NCBI RefSeq assembly: GCF_033366695.1
Contig: NZ_JAOBTQ010000001.1
Coordinates: 7,006,001-7,070,000, forward strand
Direction of reading: 5' to 3'
Source: Streptomyces sp. SCL15-4
Lineage (GTDB): Bacteria; Actinomycetota; Actinomycetes; Streptomycetales; Streptomycetaceae
Length of the DNA stretch: 64,000 nt
Shown here: positions 1-8,229 of the stretch, in pieces
How positions within the stretch are numbered: the stretch's first letter is position 1
Layout of the letters: every line of letters begins with the position of its first letter
Made by a program: the position numbers and the translations under genes
Notes under the pieces: model-generated
Seen by the model: the letters and a program-made list of their open reading frames with translations, nothing else
What the model was told of the DNA's origin: nothing
The model's database searches: none

Positions 1-263
1 CGCGCCTTCACGTCGTGCCGGGTGACCTTCTCGCGCTCGGCGATCGAGGCCAGGTCGACGGTGTCGAGGACGCGTTCGTAGTCGGCGATCGCCTCGTCCG
101 GCACCTCGATGCCGAGGTCCTTCTGGGCCCGCAGCACGGCGAGCCAGAGCCGGCGCTCCAGCCTCACCTTCTGCTCGGGCGACCAGAGCGTGGCGAGCTC
201 GGCCGAGGCGTACCGTCCGGCGAGGACGTTCGGGATGCGGGGCTTGGCGGGCGCTGAAGTCAC
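1..263 (-). CDS. purB: Adenylosuccinate lyase, N-terminal part (cut by window edge)
   Basis: The first 87 codons of a minus-strand gene that runs off the left edge. The GTG start at 263 gives VTSAPAKPRIPNVLAGRYAS, then LWSPEQKVRLERRLW and ASIAEREKVTRHDVKAR. This is the usual N-terminus of actinobacterial adenylosuccinate lyase, including the TRHDVKA segment that leads into the first catalytic His region. The enzyme acts twice in purine synthesis: it makes AICAR from SAICAR, and AMP from adenylosuccinate. The conserved signature and C-terminal domain lie outside the window. The flanking gene at 347-1135 is on the same strand but separate. Confidence 0.9.
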   Translation of the reverse strand, partial: MTSAPAKPRIPNVLAGRYASAELATLWSPEQKVRLERRLWLAVLRAQKDLGIEVPDEAIADYERVLDTVDLASIAEREKVTRHDVKA

Positions 264-346
264 GTGTCCAGAGTCTACTGGCGATTAGTGCAGGCCAGCG
301 CCACGCCCTCGTTGGGCGGAAGCTACGAGACGCACGCCACTTCCGA

Positions 347-1135
347 CTAGGCCCGCGCTTCGTAGGGCAGCAGTTCCGGGCGCTTGGGCGGGCGGCCGTC
401 GCCGGAGGAGCGGCCGGTGAGCCGGCGGCCTATCCACGGCAGCAGGTGCTGCCGGGCGAAGCGCGCGTCGGCGATCCGGCGGCTGACCCAGCCCGGCGGG
501 GCGGTCACCGCCATCGGTACGTGCCACTCGGTGTCCTCCGGCTCGTACCCGAGCGTCTGCCACACCGCCTCCGCGACCCGGCGGTGTCCCTCGGCCGTCA
601 GGTGCAGCCGGTCCACGTCCCACAGCCGTGGGTCCGCCAGCGCGGGCGCCCCGTACAGGTCGACCACCACCGCGCCGTGCTTGGCGGCCAGCTCGTCCAC
701 GCAGGCGAACAGCTGCTCCATGCGCGGCCGGAACCGCTCCAGCACCGGGCCCCGGCGGCCGGGACTGCGCATCAGCACCAGCTGCTTGCAGGAGGGCGCC
801 AGCCGCTCCACGGCCTCGGTGAGCAGGTCCCGGACCCGGTCCATGTCGCACTTGGGGCGCAGGGTGTCGTTGAGCCCGCCGACGAGGGTGACGACGTCGG
901 CGTTCATGGCCGCCGCCACCTCCACCTGCTCGTCGACGATCTGCCCGATCAGCTTCCCGCGGACGGCGAGGTTGGCGTACCGGAACCCGGGCGTACGGGC
1001 GGCCATCCGTGTGGCGAGGACGTCCGCCCAGCCTCGGTAGGAGCCGTCGGGCAGCAGGTCCGACATGCCCTCGGTGAAGGAGTCGCCGACCGCGACGAGG
1101 CTGGTGAACGGGGGAGAGGCGGGATTCGTCTGCAT
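347..1135 (-). CDS. SGNH/GDSL-family hydrolase
   Basis: A 262-residue cytoplasmic-looking SGNH hydrolase with no signal peptide. Block I is GDSFTEG (residues 17-23, nucleophile Ser19). The block II Gly lies near LAVRGK. Block III is GGLND (86-90, Asn89). Block V is DVDRLHL, with the catalytic Asp175 and His178. This fold covers esterases, lipases and carbohydrate deacetylases, so the substrate cannot be told from sequence. The final ~60 residues are a basic Pro/Arg tail outside the catalytic fold. The gene stands alone between purB and the CBS membrane pair. Confidence 0.85.
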   Translation of the reverse strand: MQTNPASPPFTSLVAVGDSFTEGMSDLLPDGSYRGWADVLATRMAARTPGFRYANLAVRGKLIGQIVDEQVEVAAAMNADVVTLVGGLNDTLRPKCDMDRVRDLLTEAVERLAPSCKQLVLMRSPGRRGPVLERFRPRMEQLFACVDELAAKHGAVVVDLYGAPALADPRLWDVDRLHLTAEGHRRVAEAVWQTLGYEPEDTEWHVPMAVTAPPGWVSRRIADARFARQHLLPWIGRRLTGRSSGDGRPPKRPELLPYEARA

Positions 1136-1210
1136 GGCGAGAGCGATGGTAACCCGGCGCCATACCCGCCGGTCGGTCGCCCTGGTACCGAGGAAGCGCG
1201 GCCCCTGGCC

Positions 1211-2230
1211 TCACCCCGGCGCGGGCTGGCCGAACAGCTCCCGCAGCACGTCCTCCATGGTCACCAGGCCCGCCAGCCGTCCGTCGTCGCCGAGTACGGC
1301 GGCGAGGTGGGTGCGGCTGCCGCGCATCGCGGTGAGCACGTCGTCCAGCGGGGTGCTCTCCCGGACCCGCGCGATGGAGCGCATGTCCCGCAGCCGGAAC
1401 GGCATGTCCCGGGGCGAGGCGTCCAGCGCGTCCTTGACGTGCAGGTAGCCCACGATCCGGCGGCCGGTGTCGACCACCGGGAAGCGGGAGAAGCCCGACT
1501 CGGCGGACAGCCGCTCCAGCTGCTCGGGGGTGACGCCCACGCGCGCGTAGACCACCCGGCGCAGGGGCACGACCACGTCCCGCACCGGCCGGCTGCCCAG
1601 CTCCAGGGCGTCGTGCAGGCGCTCCTGCGCCCGGCCGTCGATCAGGCCCGCCTGGCTGGCGTCCTTGACGATCTCGGCGAGTTCGGTGTCAGTGAACGTC
1701 GCCGACACCTCGTCCTTGGCCTCCACCCGCAGCAGCTTCAGCAGCCCGTTGGCGAACGCGTTGATCGCGAAGATCACCGGGCGCAGCGCCCGGGACAGCG
1801 TGACCAGCGGCGGGCCGAGCAGCAGCGCGCTGCGCACCGGTTCCGCCAGCGCGATGTTCTTGGGGACCATCTCGCCGAGCAGCATGTGCAGATACGTGGC
1901 CAGCGCCAGCGCGATCACGAAGGAGACCGCGTGACCCGCGCCCACGGGCATGCCCACCGCGTGGAACACCGGCTCCAGCAGATGCGCGATCGCCGGCTCG
2001 GCGACCACGCCGAGCACCAGCGTGCACAGCGTGATGCCGAGCTGGGCGGCGGCCAGCAGCGCGGACACGTGCTCCAGACCCCACAGCACGCTGCGGGCGC
2101 GGCGGTCGCCTTCCTGGGCCAGCGGTTCGATCTGGGAGCGGCGCACGGAGATCAGGGCGAACTCGGCGCCCACGAAGAAGGCGTTGACGACCAGGGTCGA
2201 CAGGCCGATCAGCAGCTGTACGGCGGTCAT
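1211..2230 (-). CDS. Hemolysin-family (DUF21/CNNM-type) membrane protein with CBS pair
   Basis: A 339-residue protein starting at the ATG at 2230, whose ATGA overlaps the stop of the upstream paralogue. It begins MTAVQLLIGLSTLVVNAFFV, a first membrane segment of a DUF21 domain (about residues 1-190, including a GEMVPKNIALA motif), followed by a CBS-domain pair (about 200-335). It lacks the C-terminal CorC/HlyC domain of its neighbour and stops right after the CBS motif TMEDVLRELF. Family members (CorC/CNNM/YhdP-like) are linked to Mg2+/Co2+ transport. The tight overlap with the full-length paralogue suggests a heteromeric pair. Confidence 0.85.
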   Translation of the reverse strand: MTAVQLLIGLSTLVVNAFFVGAEFALISVRRSQIEPLAQEGDRRARSVLWGLEHVSALLAAAQLGITLCTLVLGVVAEPAIAHLLEPVFHAVGMPVGAGHAVSFVIALALATYLHMLLGEMVPKNIALAEPVRSALLLGPPLVTLSRALRPVIFAINAFANGLLKLLRVEAKDEVSATFTDTELAEIVKDASQAGLIDGRAQERLHDALELGSRPVRDVVVPLRRVVYARVGVTPEQLERLSAESGFSRFPVVDTGRRIVGYLHVKDALDASPRDMPFRLRDMRSIARVRESTPLDDVLTAMRGSRTHLAAVLGDDGRLAGLVTMEDVLRELFGQPAPG

Positions 2231-3651
2231 CGCGTGTCCTCCCGCGTCCCTCGGGCCGCGCCGGCCCCGTGGCCGCGCCCCGTCCGGTCCCGCCACCTGG
2301 TCCCGGCGCCCCGTCCGGCCCCGTCGGACGGGCCGGTCCGTTCGTCGTCCAGGGGCGCGTGCAGCAGCAGCCGGGCGGCCCGGCGGCCGGAGGCGTCCAC
2401 GACGTCCAGGCGCCAGCCGGCCACCTCGACGCTGTCGCCGGTGGCGGGTATCCGGCCCAGCTCGGTGGCGACCAGGCCGGCCAGGGTCTCGTACGGTCCC
2501 TCGGGCGCGCGCAGTCCCACCCGCGCGAGCTGGTCGGTGCGGGCGGCGCCGTCCGCCGCGTACAGGGCGCGGCCCTGCTCGTCGGCGCCGGCCGGGGCGA
2601 GGTCGGGCGTCTCGTGCGGGTCGTGCTCGTCCCGCACCTCGCCGACGACCTCCTCCACGATGTCCTCCAGGGTGGCCACGCCGGCCGTGCCGCCGTACTC
2701 GTCGATGACGACGGCCATGGTGCGCCGGCCGCCGAGCCGGTCCAGCAGCCGGTCCACGGTCAGCGACTCGGGCACCAGCAGCGGTTCGCGCATGATCTGC
2801 GCGACCGTGCGGTGGCACCGCTGGTCGGCGGGGACGGCCAGCACGTCCTTGATGTGTGCGGTGCCGACGACGGAGTCCAGGCTGCCGCGGTAGACCGGGA
2901 ACCGGGACAGTCCGGTGGCCCGGGTGGCGTTGGCGACGTCCTCGCAGGTGGCCTGCATGTCCAGGGCGACGACCTGGACGCGCGGGGTCATCACGTTCTC
3001 CGCGGTGAGGTCGGCCAGGTTCAGGGTGCGGACGAACAGCTCGGCGGTGTCGGGCTCCAGCGCGCCCTCCTTGGCGGAGTGCCGGGCGAGGGCGGCCAGC
3101 TCCTGCGGACCGCGCGCGGAGGCCAGCTCCTCGGCCGGTTCGACGCCGAGGCGGCGCACGAAGTGGTTGGCCGTGTTGTTCAGGTGGGTGATGAAGGGCC
3201 GGAAGGCCGCGCTGAACCAGCGCTGGGCGTTGCCCACCCGCTTGGCCATGGCCAGCGGCGAGGAGATCGCCCAGTTCTTCGGCACCAGCTCGCCGACGAC
3301 CATCAGGAAGACCGTCGACAGGGCCGTGCCCAGGATCAGCGCGACCGAGGTCGCGGCCGACCGGGACAGTCCCAGCGCCGTGAAGGGGCCCGCGAGCAGC
3401 TTGGCGATCGAGGGCTCGGCGAGCATGCCGACCACCAGGTTGGTGACGGTGATGCCGAGCTGGGCGCCGGAGAGCTGGAACGTCAGGTTCCGTACGGCTT
3501 TCAGGGCGCCCGGGGCGCCGCGCTCGCCGCGGGCGGCGGCCCGCTCCAGCTCGCCGCGTTCCACCGTGGTCAGCGAGAACTCGGCCGCCACGAAGGCACC
3601 GCAGGCCAGCGACAGCAGGATCGCGAGCAGGAGGAGGAGCACTTCGGTCAT
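2227..3651 (-). CDS. Hemolysin-family protein: DUF21, CBS pair, CorC/HlyC domain
   Basis: A 474-residue paralogue of the next gene downstream, starting MTEVLLLLLAILLSLACGAF with a clear first transmembrane helix. Order: DUF21 membrane domain (about 1-190, with GELVPKNWAIS), CBS pair (about 205-340, including VIDEYGGTAGVATLEDIVEE), and CorC/HlyC transporter-associated domain (about 355-435, with ETLAGLVATELGRIP). The tail is rich in Gly, Arg and Thr. It overlaps the downstream copy by four bases, so the two are surely co-transcribed. Likely role: a divalent-cation (Mg2+/Co2+) exporter or its regulator at the inner membrane; the ion is not decided by sequence. Confidence 0.88.
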   Translation of the reverse strand: MTEVLLLLLAILLSLACGAFVAAEFSLTTVERGELERAAARGERGAPGALKAVRNLTFQLSGAQLGITVTNLVVGMLAEPSIAKLLAGPFTALGLSRSAATSVALILGTALSTVFLMVVGELVPKNWAISSPLAMAKRVGNAQRWFSAAFRPFITHLNNTANHFVRRLGVEPAEELASARGPQELAALARHSAKEGALEPDTAELFVRTLNLADLTAENVMTPRVQVVALDMQATCEDVANATRATGLSRFPVYRGSLDSVVGTAHIKDVLAVPADQRCHRTVAQIMREPLLVPESLTVDRLLDRLGGRRTMAVVIDEYGGTAGVATLEDIVEEVVGEVRDEHDPHETPDLAPAGADEQGRALYAADGAARTDQLARVGLRAPEGPYETLAGLVATELGRIPATGDSVEVAGWRLDVVDASGRRAARLLLHAPLDDERTGPSDGAGRGAGTRWRDRTGRGHGAGAARGTREDTR

Positions 3652-3803
3652 CGGGTCACCCCCGTCCCAGGATCGGACAGGACAGAGGGGTGCGCGCGGT
3701 GTCGCGGACTGGGAGGCTCGCCCATGGGCGGACGCTCACAACCTTTCATAGAGGGCCGAGTGCTCCCTCAAGGGTAAAGGATGAGCAAAGAAGCCTTCCG
3801 GTC

Positions 3804-4229
3804 TCAGTCCGTGAGCGGCTTCACCCAGCGCCGCCAGTGCTCCTCGGGCCCGTAGCCGGCCGCGCGCCACGCGTGCCGCGCTCTCTCGTTGCGGACCAGC
3901 ACCATCGCGTCCGCGCGCCGCCCGCCGAGCCGTACGAACCGCTCCTCGGCGGCGGCCAGCAGCGCCGAGCCGATGCCCTGCCGCCGCCGCTCCGGGTGCA
4001 CCGCGAGCCGGTACAGATGGCACCGCCAGCCGTCGAAGCCGGCGATCACCGTGCCCACCAGCCCGCCGTCCCGCTCGGCCAGCAGGAGCGCCCCGGGATC
4101 CCGGGTCACCAGCCGCTCCACCCCGGCCCGGTCGTCGCTGATGCTCGTCCCCTCGGCAGCCGTCCTCCAGAAGGCGAGGACGGAGTCGAGGTCGGCGGGT
4201 ACGGCGGCACGTATGCGCAGATCGGTCAT
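3804..4229 (-). CDS. GNAT-family N-acetyltransferase
   Basis: A 141-residue single-domain GNAT. The start MTDLRIRAAV at 4229 places the first beta strand at the N-terminus; an in-frame extension upstream is possible but lacks a ribosome site. The acetyl-CoA motif is VHPERRRQGIGSALL (R/Q-x-x-G-x-G/A), followed by ALLAAAEERF and the C-terminal NERARHAWRAAGYGPEE. The short form with AVPADLDSVLAFWRTAAEG resembles the RimI-like/phosphinothricin-type group, but the acceptor is unknown. It is monocistronic between the CBS pair and the F420-type oxidoreductase. Confidence 0.8.
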   Translation of the reverse strand: MTDLRIRAAVPADLDSVLAFWRTAAEGTSISDDRAGVERLVTRDPGALLLAERDGGLVGTVIAGFDGWRCHLYRLAVHPERRRQGIGSALLAAAEERFVRLGGRRADAMVLVRNERARHAWRAAGYGPEEHWRRWVKPLTD

Positions 4230-4275
4230 GCCCTCATCATGATCGGGCACGGCCCGGCGGCCCACGGGGTTTCCG

Positions 4276-5163
4276 TCAGGCGGACTCCTCGCGCAGCCGT
4301 GCCATCACCGGCGCGAACGCCTCCATGAACGGCTCCAGCACGGTCAGGTAGGTGAACCCGTACCGCTCGCGCTGCGCCCGTACCTTCGCCACCACGTCCT
4401 CGAGCGGACCGGCCAGCACGATGGGCAGGGCCACCGCCTGCTCGGAAGTGAGCCCGCTCTGCCGCTCCAGCAGCGGCTTCAGCACCGGCTCGGGGTCGTC
4501 GGCGACGGCCACCAGCTGGATCAGCAGGTTCAGCTCGGCGGGCGTCGCCCGGTGCCGCGCCAGCGCGCGGTAGCGGGCCACCCGCTCGTCCAGCTCCTCG
4601 GCGGTCAGCGGGTCCAGCGTGCCGGGCGTCCTGCCCGGCCGGGCCCCGGTGAACGCCGCGATGTCCGCGTGCCCGGCGGTCAGCCGGAGCATCCGGTCGC
4701 CGTTGGCGCCGATCAGCACCGGCACCCGGGACTGCGCGGGCCGCGGCCGGTGGTCGTCCGAGCCGAGCAGTCGGTCCAGCTCCCCGATGGTCCGCTCCAG
4801 ATGGTCCACCCGCTCGCGCGGCGAACCGTACGGCAGTCCGGCCGCCTCGTGCTCCGCCTGCGTGTAGCCGGTGCCGAGGCCCAGTTCGAGCCGGCCGCCG
4901 GTCAGCGCGTCCGTGGTCGCCACTTCCCGGGCCAGCAGCGCCGGGTTCCAGAAACCCGCGTTCAGTACGAACGTGCCGACCCGCGGCCGCTCGGTGGCCT
5001 GCGCCGCCGCGACGAGCGCGGGGAACGGCGCGGGCAGGCCGAGGTGGTCGGGGACGAGGATCACGTCGTATCCCAGCTCCTCCGCGCGCCGGCACTTGGC
5101 ACGCCACTCGGCGGCGGGCGCCGCATCCAGCAGGTTGACTCCGAAGCGGAACGGACGCGACAT
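4276..5163 (-). CDS. LLM-class F420-dependent oxidoreductase
   Basis: A 295-residue luciferase-like monooxygenase fold protein. The ATG at 5163 is preceded by a GAGGAG-type ribosome site; an earlier in-frame start exists but lacks one. Features: FRFGVNLLDAAPAAEWRAKC, the VPDHLGLP strand, LTGGRLELGLGTGYTQAEHE (typical cofactor-phosphate region of the F420 subgroup), SPRERVDHLERTI, and VPVLIGANGDRMLRLTAGHAD. The subgroup (TIGR03621-like) reduces or oxidises unknown small molecules with F420. A C-terminal LTVLEPFMEAFAPV helix closes the barrel. No adjacent gene points to a substrate. Confidence 0.82.
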   Translation of the reverse strand: MSRPFRFGVNLLDAAPAAEWRAKCRRAEELGYDVILVPDHLGLPAPFPALVAAAQATERPRVGTFVLNAGFWNPALLAREVATTDALTGGRLELGLGTGYTQAEHEAAGLPYGSPRERVDHLERTIGELDRLLGSDDHRPRPAQSRVPVLIGANGDRMLRLTAGHADIAAFTGARPGRTPGTLDPLTAEELDERVARYRALARHRATPAELNLLIQLVAVADDPEPVLKPLLERQSGLTSEQAVALPIVLAGPLEDVVAKVRAQRERYGFTYLTVLEPFMEAFAPVMARLREESA

Positions 5164-5290
5164 GAACTCTCCTCGATTCACTGACGACTTGAGCTGCGTC
5201 GATTCCATCATGTCCGCCCCGGCGCGAGCATGTGCCGGTGATCACCGCGAGACCGGCGCACGGGTTCCGGGCCCGCGCCACCGTGCGCCC

Positions 5291-5320
5291 TTGCCGCCGC
5301 TAGCACCCCGGCGCTAGCGT
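5291..5320 (+). promoter_or_regulatory. Leaderless promoter with tandem GCTAGC operator
   Basis: A -35-like TTGCCG (5291-5296), an 18-bp spacer and a -10-like TAGCGT (5315-5320) put the transcription start at about 5327, exactly the ATG of the RHH gene, so its mRNA is probably leaderless. The palindromic hexamer GCTAGC occurs twice (5299-5304 and 5313-5318, 14 bp apart), the second overlapping the -10. Tandem short palindromes are how ribbon-helix-helix antitoxins bind, so autorepression is likely. Confidence 0.55.
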
Positions 5321-5326
5321 CGAGAC

Positions 5327-5626
5327 ATGGCGAAGACCCAGCTGAACGTGCGGGTGGACGAGGGCACCGCCCGCGTGGCCCGCGAGCGCGCCCTGGCCCG
5401 CGGCATCAGCGTCAACCGCTATATAGAAGAGCTGGTCAGACAGGACGCCGGGGAGACGGGCCGGACGTTCGTGGAGGCCGCCGCCGACTTCATGAAGCAG
5501 TACGCGTCGGTGTTCGCCGAGGAGTCCGCCGAGGCGCACGGCACCGGACCGGGGGACGGCCGCCGCGGGTCCTCCGCCTCCGTCAGGCCCCTTCCCGAAG
5601 CCGGTCCGCCGCACCCGGCGCCCTGA
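5327..5626 (+). CDS. Ribbon-helix-helix (HicB/CopG-like) antitoxin
   Basis: A 99-residue protein. Residues 1-45 (MAKTQLNVRVDEGTARVARE then ALARGISVNRYIEELVRQD) form a ribbon-helix-helix DNA-binding motif: a beta strand with alternating Gln/Asn/Arg, then two helices around GISVNRY. The middle TFVEAAADFMKQYASVFAEE is helical and may be the toxin-binding segment. The last 35 residues are Gly/Pro-rich and disordered. It ends 10 bases before a Fic/Doc-like gene, giving the typical antitoxin-toxin order, and a tandem palindrome lies over its promoter. Some annotation pipelines call this family HicB-type although no HicA is present. Confidence 0.75.
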   Translation: MAKTQLNVRVDEGTARVARERALARGISVNRYIEELVRQDAGETGRTFVEAAADFMKQYASVFAEESAEAHGTGPGDGRRGSSASVRPLPEAGPPHPAP

Positions 5627-5636
5627 AGCGGATGCC

Positions 5637-6011
5637 TTGAACGACCTCCGTATCGACCTCGCCTGGCTGCTCATGCTCGCCGAGCAGAAGACCCCGGGCG
5701 ACCCGCAGGTCACCGACTGGGGAGCCCTGGTCGCCGCCGTGGCCCGGCACCGGGCCGAGATATTCGGCGTCCCCGTCTACACCGACCCGTACGCCCGCGC
5801 CGCCTCCCTGCTCCAGCTGCTCATCCACGTCCCCGCCCTGGAACGCGCCAACGCCCTGTTCGCCTCCGCCGTCGCCTACGCCTATCTGGTCGCCAGCGGC
5901 GAGAAGATCACCACCACTCCCGAGCAGGTCCGCGACCTCGCCCGGCTGGTGAAGGACGGTGCGGCGGGCGTCGACGACATCGCGCGCGAGCTGCGCCGCT
6001 GGAGCGGCTGA
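5637..6011 (+). CDS. Degenerate Fic/Doc-like toxin-system component
   Basis: A 124-residue all-helical protein (start TTG at 5637, 10 bases after the antitoxin stop; no better start is visible). The fold pattern, with DLAWLLMLAEQ, YARAASLLQLLIHVPALERA and NALFASAVAYAYLVASG, matches Doc/Fic proteins, and actinobacterial homologues are annotated as fic-family toxin components. The signature HxFx(D/E)(A/G)Nx(K/R) is eroded. Aligned on Asn72, the catalytic His is Pro66, the acidic residue is Arg70 and the Arg is Leu74. AMPylation or phosphotransfer by the usual chemistry therefore seems unlikely. It could be a non-enzymatic partner, or an enzyme with other chemistry. Confidence 0.65.
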   Translation: MNDLRIDLAWLLMLAEQKTPGDPQVTDWGALVAAVARHRAEIFGVPVYTDPYARAASLLQLLIHVPALERANALFASAVAYAYLVASGEKITTTPEQVRDLARLVKDGAAGVDDIARELRRWSG

Positions 6012-6230
6012 AACCAGCGGCCGTCCCGCTCCCGCCGTACGTCGCCGAGCGCCCGCCGGACATCCCGTGCGCCGCTCGGCACCTTCCGGATCGCCTCGGC
6101 GGCCGGTGCGGACGGCTCCTCGATCCGTTCCCGACGGTCACCCGCCCGGACGGGGACCGCGGACCGGCCGCCGAGGCGTCCGCGCCGGCCAAGGCCGCCC
6201 CAGAGTTCACTGCTCCGCCGGCCGCCCCGG
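6012..6230. other. Intergenic stretch between toxin-like gene and bioD
   Basis: Two hundred and nineteen bases between convergent genes. A minus-strand frame here reads ERIEEPSAPAAEAIRKVPSG and onward with plausible composition, but it has no start with a ribosome site and runs into the 3' end of the toxin-like gene, so it is not called. No strong hairpin terminator is visible. Confidence 0.4.
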
Positions 6231-6947
6231 CTACGCGGCCTCCCGGGCGCGGAACGCCTCCGCGTCCCAGGTCCCGTCCAGCCGGGGAGCCAGCCAGCCG
6301 GGCGCGGCGGTACGGAACTCGGCGGGCGGCAGCGCCCCCGCGCCGGCGGGCAGCGCGCCGAGCAGCGGGGCGCCGGCCACCTCCGGCAGATCGGCCACGT
6401 TGCAGCGGGCGGCCAGGTCCGGGTCGCCCGGCCAGCTGCCGATCACCACACCGGCCAACTCCAGCTGACGGCGCCGCAGTTCGCGCGCCGTCAGCTCCGT
6501 GGCGTTGAGCGTGCCGAGCCCGGCCCGCGCGACGAGCAGCACCGGCGCGTTCAGCAGCCGGGCCGCGTCGGCCAGCGTGCCGCCGTCCGCGTCGAACCGG
6601 ACGAGCAGCCCGCCCGCCCCCTCGACCAGCACCAGATCGTGCTCGGTGGCCAGCTTGGCGGCCCGCTCGGCCACCTCGCGCGGACGCACCGGCGCCATCC
6701 CGGCCCGCCGGGCCGCCGTGTTCGGCGCCAACGGCTCCGGGAACCGGGCCGTTTCGTCCGCCGTGACCGGTCCCGCGAGCCACGCGACCTCGTCCGCGTC
6801 CCCGCGCTCGTCCGGCCGCACACCCGTCTGGGCGGCCTTGAGCACGGCCACCGACCGCCCGGCCGCGAGCGCCGAGGCGGCGACGGCGGCGGTGGTGACG
6901 GTCTTGCCGACCTCCGTGTCCGTGCCCGTGATCACCAGTACCCGCAT
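6231..6947 (-). CDS. bioD: Dethiobiotin synthetase
   Basis: A 238-residue ATP-dependent dethiobiotin synthetase, which carboxylates 7,8-diaminopelargonic acid and closes the ureido ring. The start MRVLVITGTDTEVGKT carries the P-loop GTDTEVGK (residues 8-15). Further motifs are KAAQTGV, the VEGAGGLLVRF loop that binds Mg and substrate, and GLGTLNATELTARE. ATG at 6947 lies one base after the bioA stop. It is the last gene of the minus-strand bioB-bioA-bioD unit, so translation is probably coupled. Confidence 0.95.
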   Translation of the reverse strand: MRVLVITGTDTEVGKTVTTAAVAASALAAGRSVAVLKAAQTGVRPDERGDADEVAWLAGPVTADETARFPEPLAPNTAARRAGMAPVRPREVAERAAKLATEHDLVLVEGAGGLLVRFDADGGTLADAARLLNAPVLLVARAGLGTLNATELTARELRRRQLELAGVVIGSWPGDPDLAARCNVADLPEVAGAPLLGALPAGAGALPPAEFRTAAPGWLAPRLDGTWDAEAFRAREAA

Positions 6948-6948
6948 G

Positions 6949-8229
6949 TCATCCCTCCCGCGCCGCGGCGCACACCGCGCGCGCGATCCGTGCCACGTCC
7001 TCGTCCGAGGCGACGTAGGGCGGCATCGTGTAGACCAGGTCGCGGAACGGGCGCAGCCACACGCCCGCCCGTACCGCCGCGTCCGTCGCGGCCCGCATGT
7101 CGACCGGGTGGTCGAGCTGGACGACCCCGATGGCACCGAGGACGCGGACGTCGCGCACCCCGGGAAGGTCCCGCGCCGGGGCCAGCCCCTCGCGCAGTCC
7201 CGCCTCGATCCGCTTGACCTCGCCGAGCCAGTCCTGGCCCAGCAGCAGTTCGACGGAGGCGCAGGCCACGGCCGCCGCCAGCGGGTTGCCCATGAACGTC
7301 GGGCCGTGCGCGAGCACCGGGACCTCGCCGCGCGAGATGCCGTCGGCCACCCGGCCGGAGCACAAGGTGGCCGCCAGCGTCAGATAACCACCGGTCAGCG
7401 CCTTGCCGACGCACATCACATCGGGGGCGACGGCCGCGTGGTCCGCCGCGAACAGCGCGCCGGTGCGGCCGAAACCGGTGGCGATCTCGTCGAACACGAG
7501 CAGCACGTCGTGCGCGTCGCACGCCTCCCGCAGCACCCGCAGATACCCGGGGGAGTGGAAGCGCATCCCGCCCGCGCCCTGCACCACCGGCTCCACGATC
7601 ACCGCGGCCAGCTCGTCCGCGTGCCGGGCGATCAGCTCCCGCAGGTGCTCCGCGTACGACTCCTCGTACCCGGCGGGCGGCGGGTCCGCGAACACCTGGC
7701 GCGGCAGCACACCGGTCCACAGCTCGTGCATCCCGCCCTCGGGGTCGCACACCGACATCGGCTGCCAGGTGTCACCGTGGTAGCCGCCCCGCCAGGTCAG
7801 CAGCCGCCGCTTGGCCGGCCGGCCCAGCGAACGCCAGTACTGCAGGCACATCTTCACCGCGACCTCGACCGACACGGACCCCGAGTCGGCCAGGAAGACA
7901 TGCTCCAGACCGTCCGGTGACAGGTCGACCAGAAGCTTCGCGAGCCGGACGGCGGGCTCGTGCGTGAGCCCGCCGAACATCACATGGCTCATCCGGCCCA
8001 GCTGTTCGCGCGCGGCCTCGTTCAGGACCGGGTGGTTGTAGCCGTGGATGGCCGACCACCACGACGACATGCCGTCGACCAGCTCGCCCGAACCGTCCGC
8101 CAGCCGCAGCCGGACCCCGCTCGCCGCCTCCACGACGAGCGGGTCCACCCGGCCGGGCATGGGGCCGTACGGATGCCACACATGCCGCCGGTCCAGCTCC
8201 AGCAGCTCCGCGACGCCCAGCTCAGGCAT
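6949..8229 (-). CDS. bioA: Adenosylmethionine-8-amino-7-oxononanoate aminotransferase
   Basis: A 426-residue class-III PLP aminotransferase that converts KAPA to DAPA with S-adenosylmethionine as amino donor. Diagnostic features: [11 protein letters not shown] at the N-terminus, [15 protein letters not shown] (substrate and SAM region), [15 protein letters not shown] (PLP phosphate), [14 protein letters not shown] (PLP-binding Asp) and [11 protein letters not shown] (Schiff-base Lys). MPELGV at 8229 is chosen because ATGCCTGA overlaps the bioB stop by eight bases; the upstream in-frame start lies inside bioB. It is the central gene of the biotin unit. Confidence 0.95.
   Translation of the reverse strand: MPELGVAELLELDRRHVWHPYGPMPGRVDPLVVEAASGVRLRLADGSGELVDGMSSWWSAIHGYNHPVLNEAAREQLGRMSHVMFGGLTHEPAVRLAKLLVDLSPDGLEHVFLADSGSVSVEVAVKMCLQYWRSLGRPAKRRLLTWRGGYHGDTWQPMSVCDPEGGMHELWTGVLPRQVFADPPPAGYEESYAEHLRELIARHADELAAVIVEPVVQGAGGMRFHSPGYLRVLREACDAHDVLLVFDEIATGFGRTGALFAADHAAVAPDVMCVGKALTGGYLTLAATLCSGRVADGISRGEVPVLAHGPTFMGNPLAAAVACASVELLLGQDWLGEVKRIEAGLREGLAPARDLPGVRDVRVLGAIGVVQLDHPVDMRAATDAAVRAGVWLRPFRDLVYTMPPYVASDEDVARIARAVCAAAREG

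Noticed and set aside
446..2893. Long plus-strand open frame (815 codons) opposite the GDSL and CBS genes
   Set aside because: It is antisense to two well-supported genes and has low-complexity Arg/Gln/His composition typical of a shadow frame in high-GC DNA.
5637..6011. Calling the Fic-like protein a working AMPylating toxin
   Set aside because: The catalytic His, acidic residue and Arg of the motif are absent, so only fold-level similarity is claimed.
6012..6230. Possible short minus-strand gene between bioD and the Fic-like gene
   Set aside because: Plausible amino-acid composition but no start with a ribosome site and no recognisable motif; left as intergenic.
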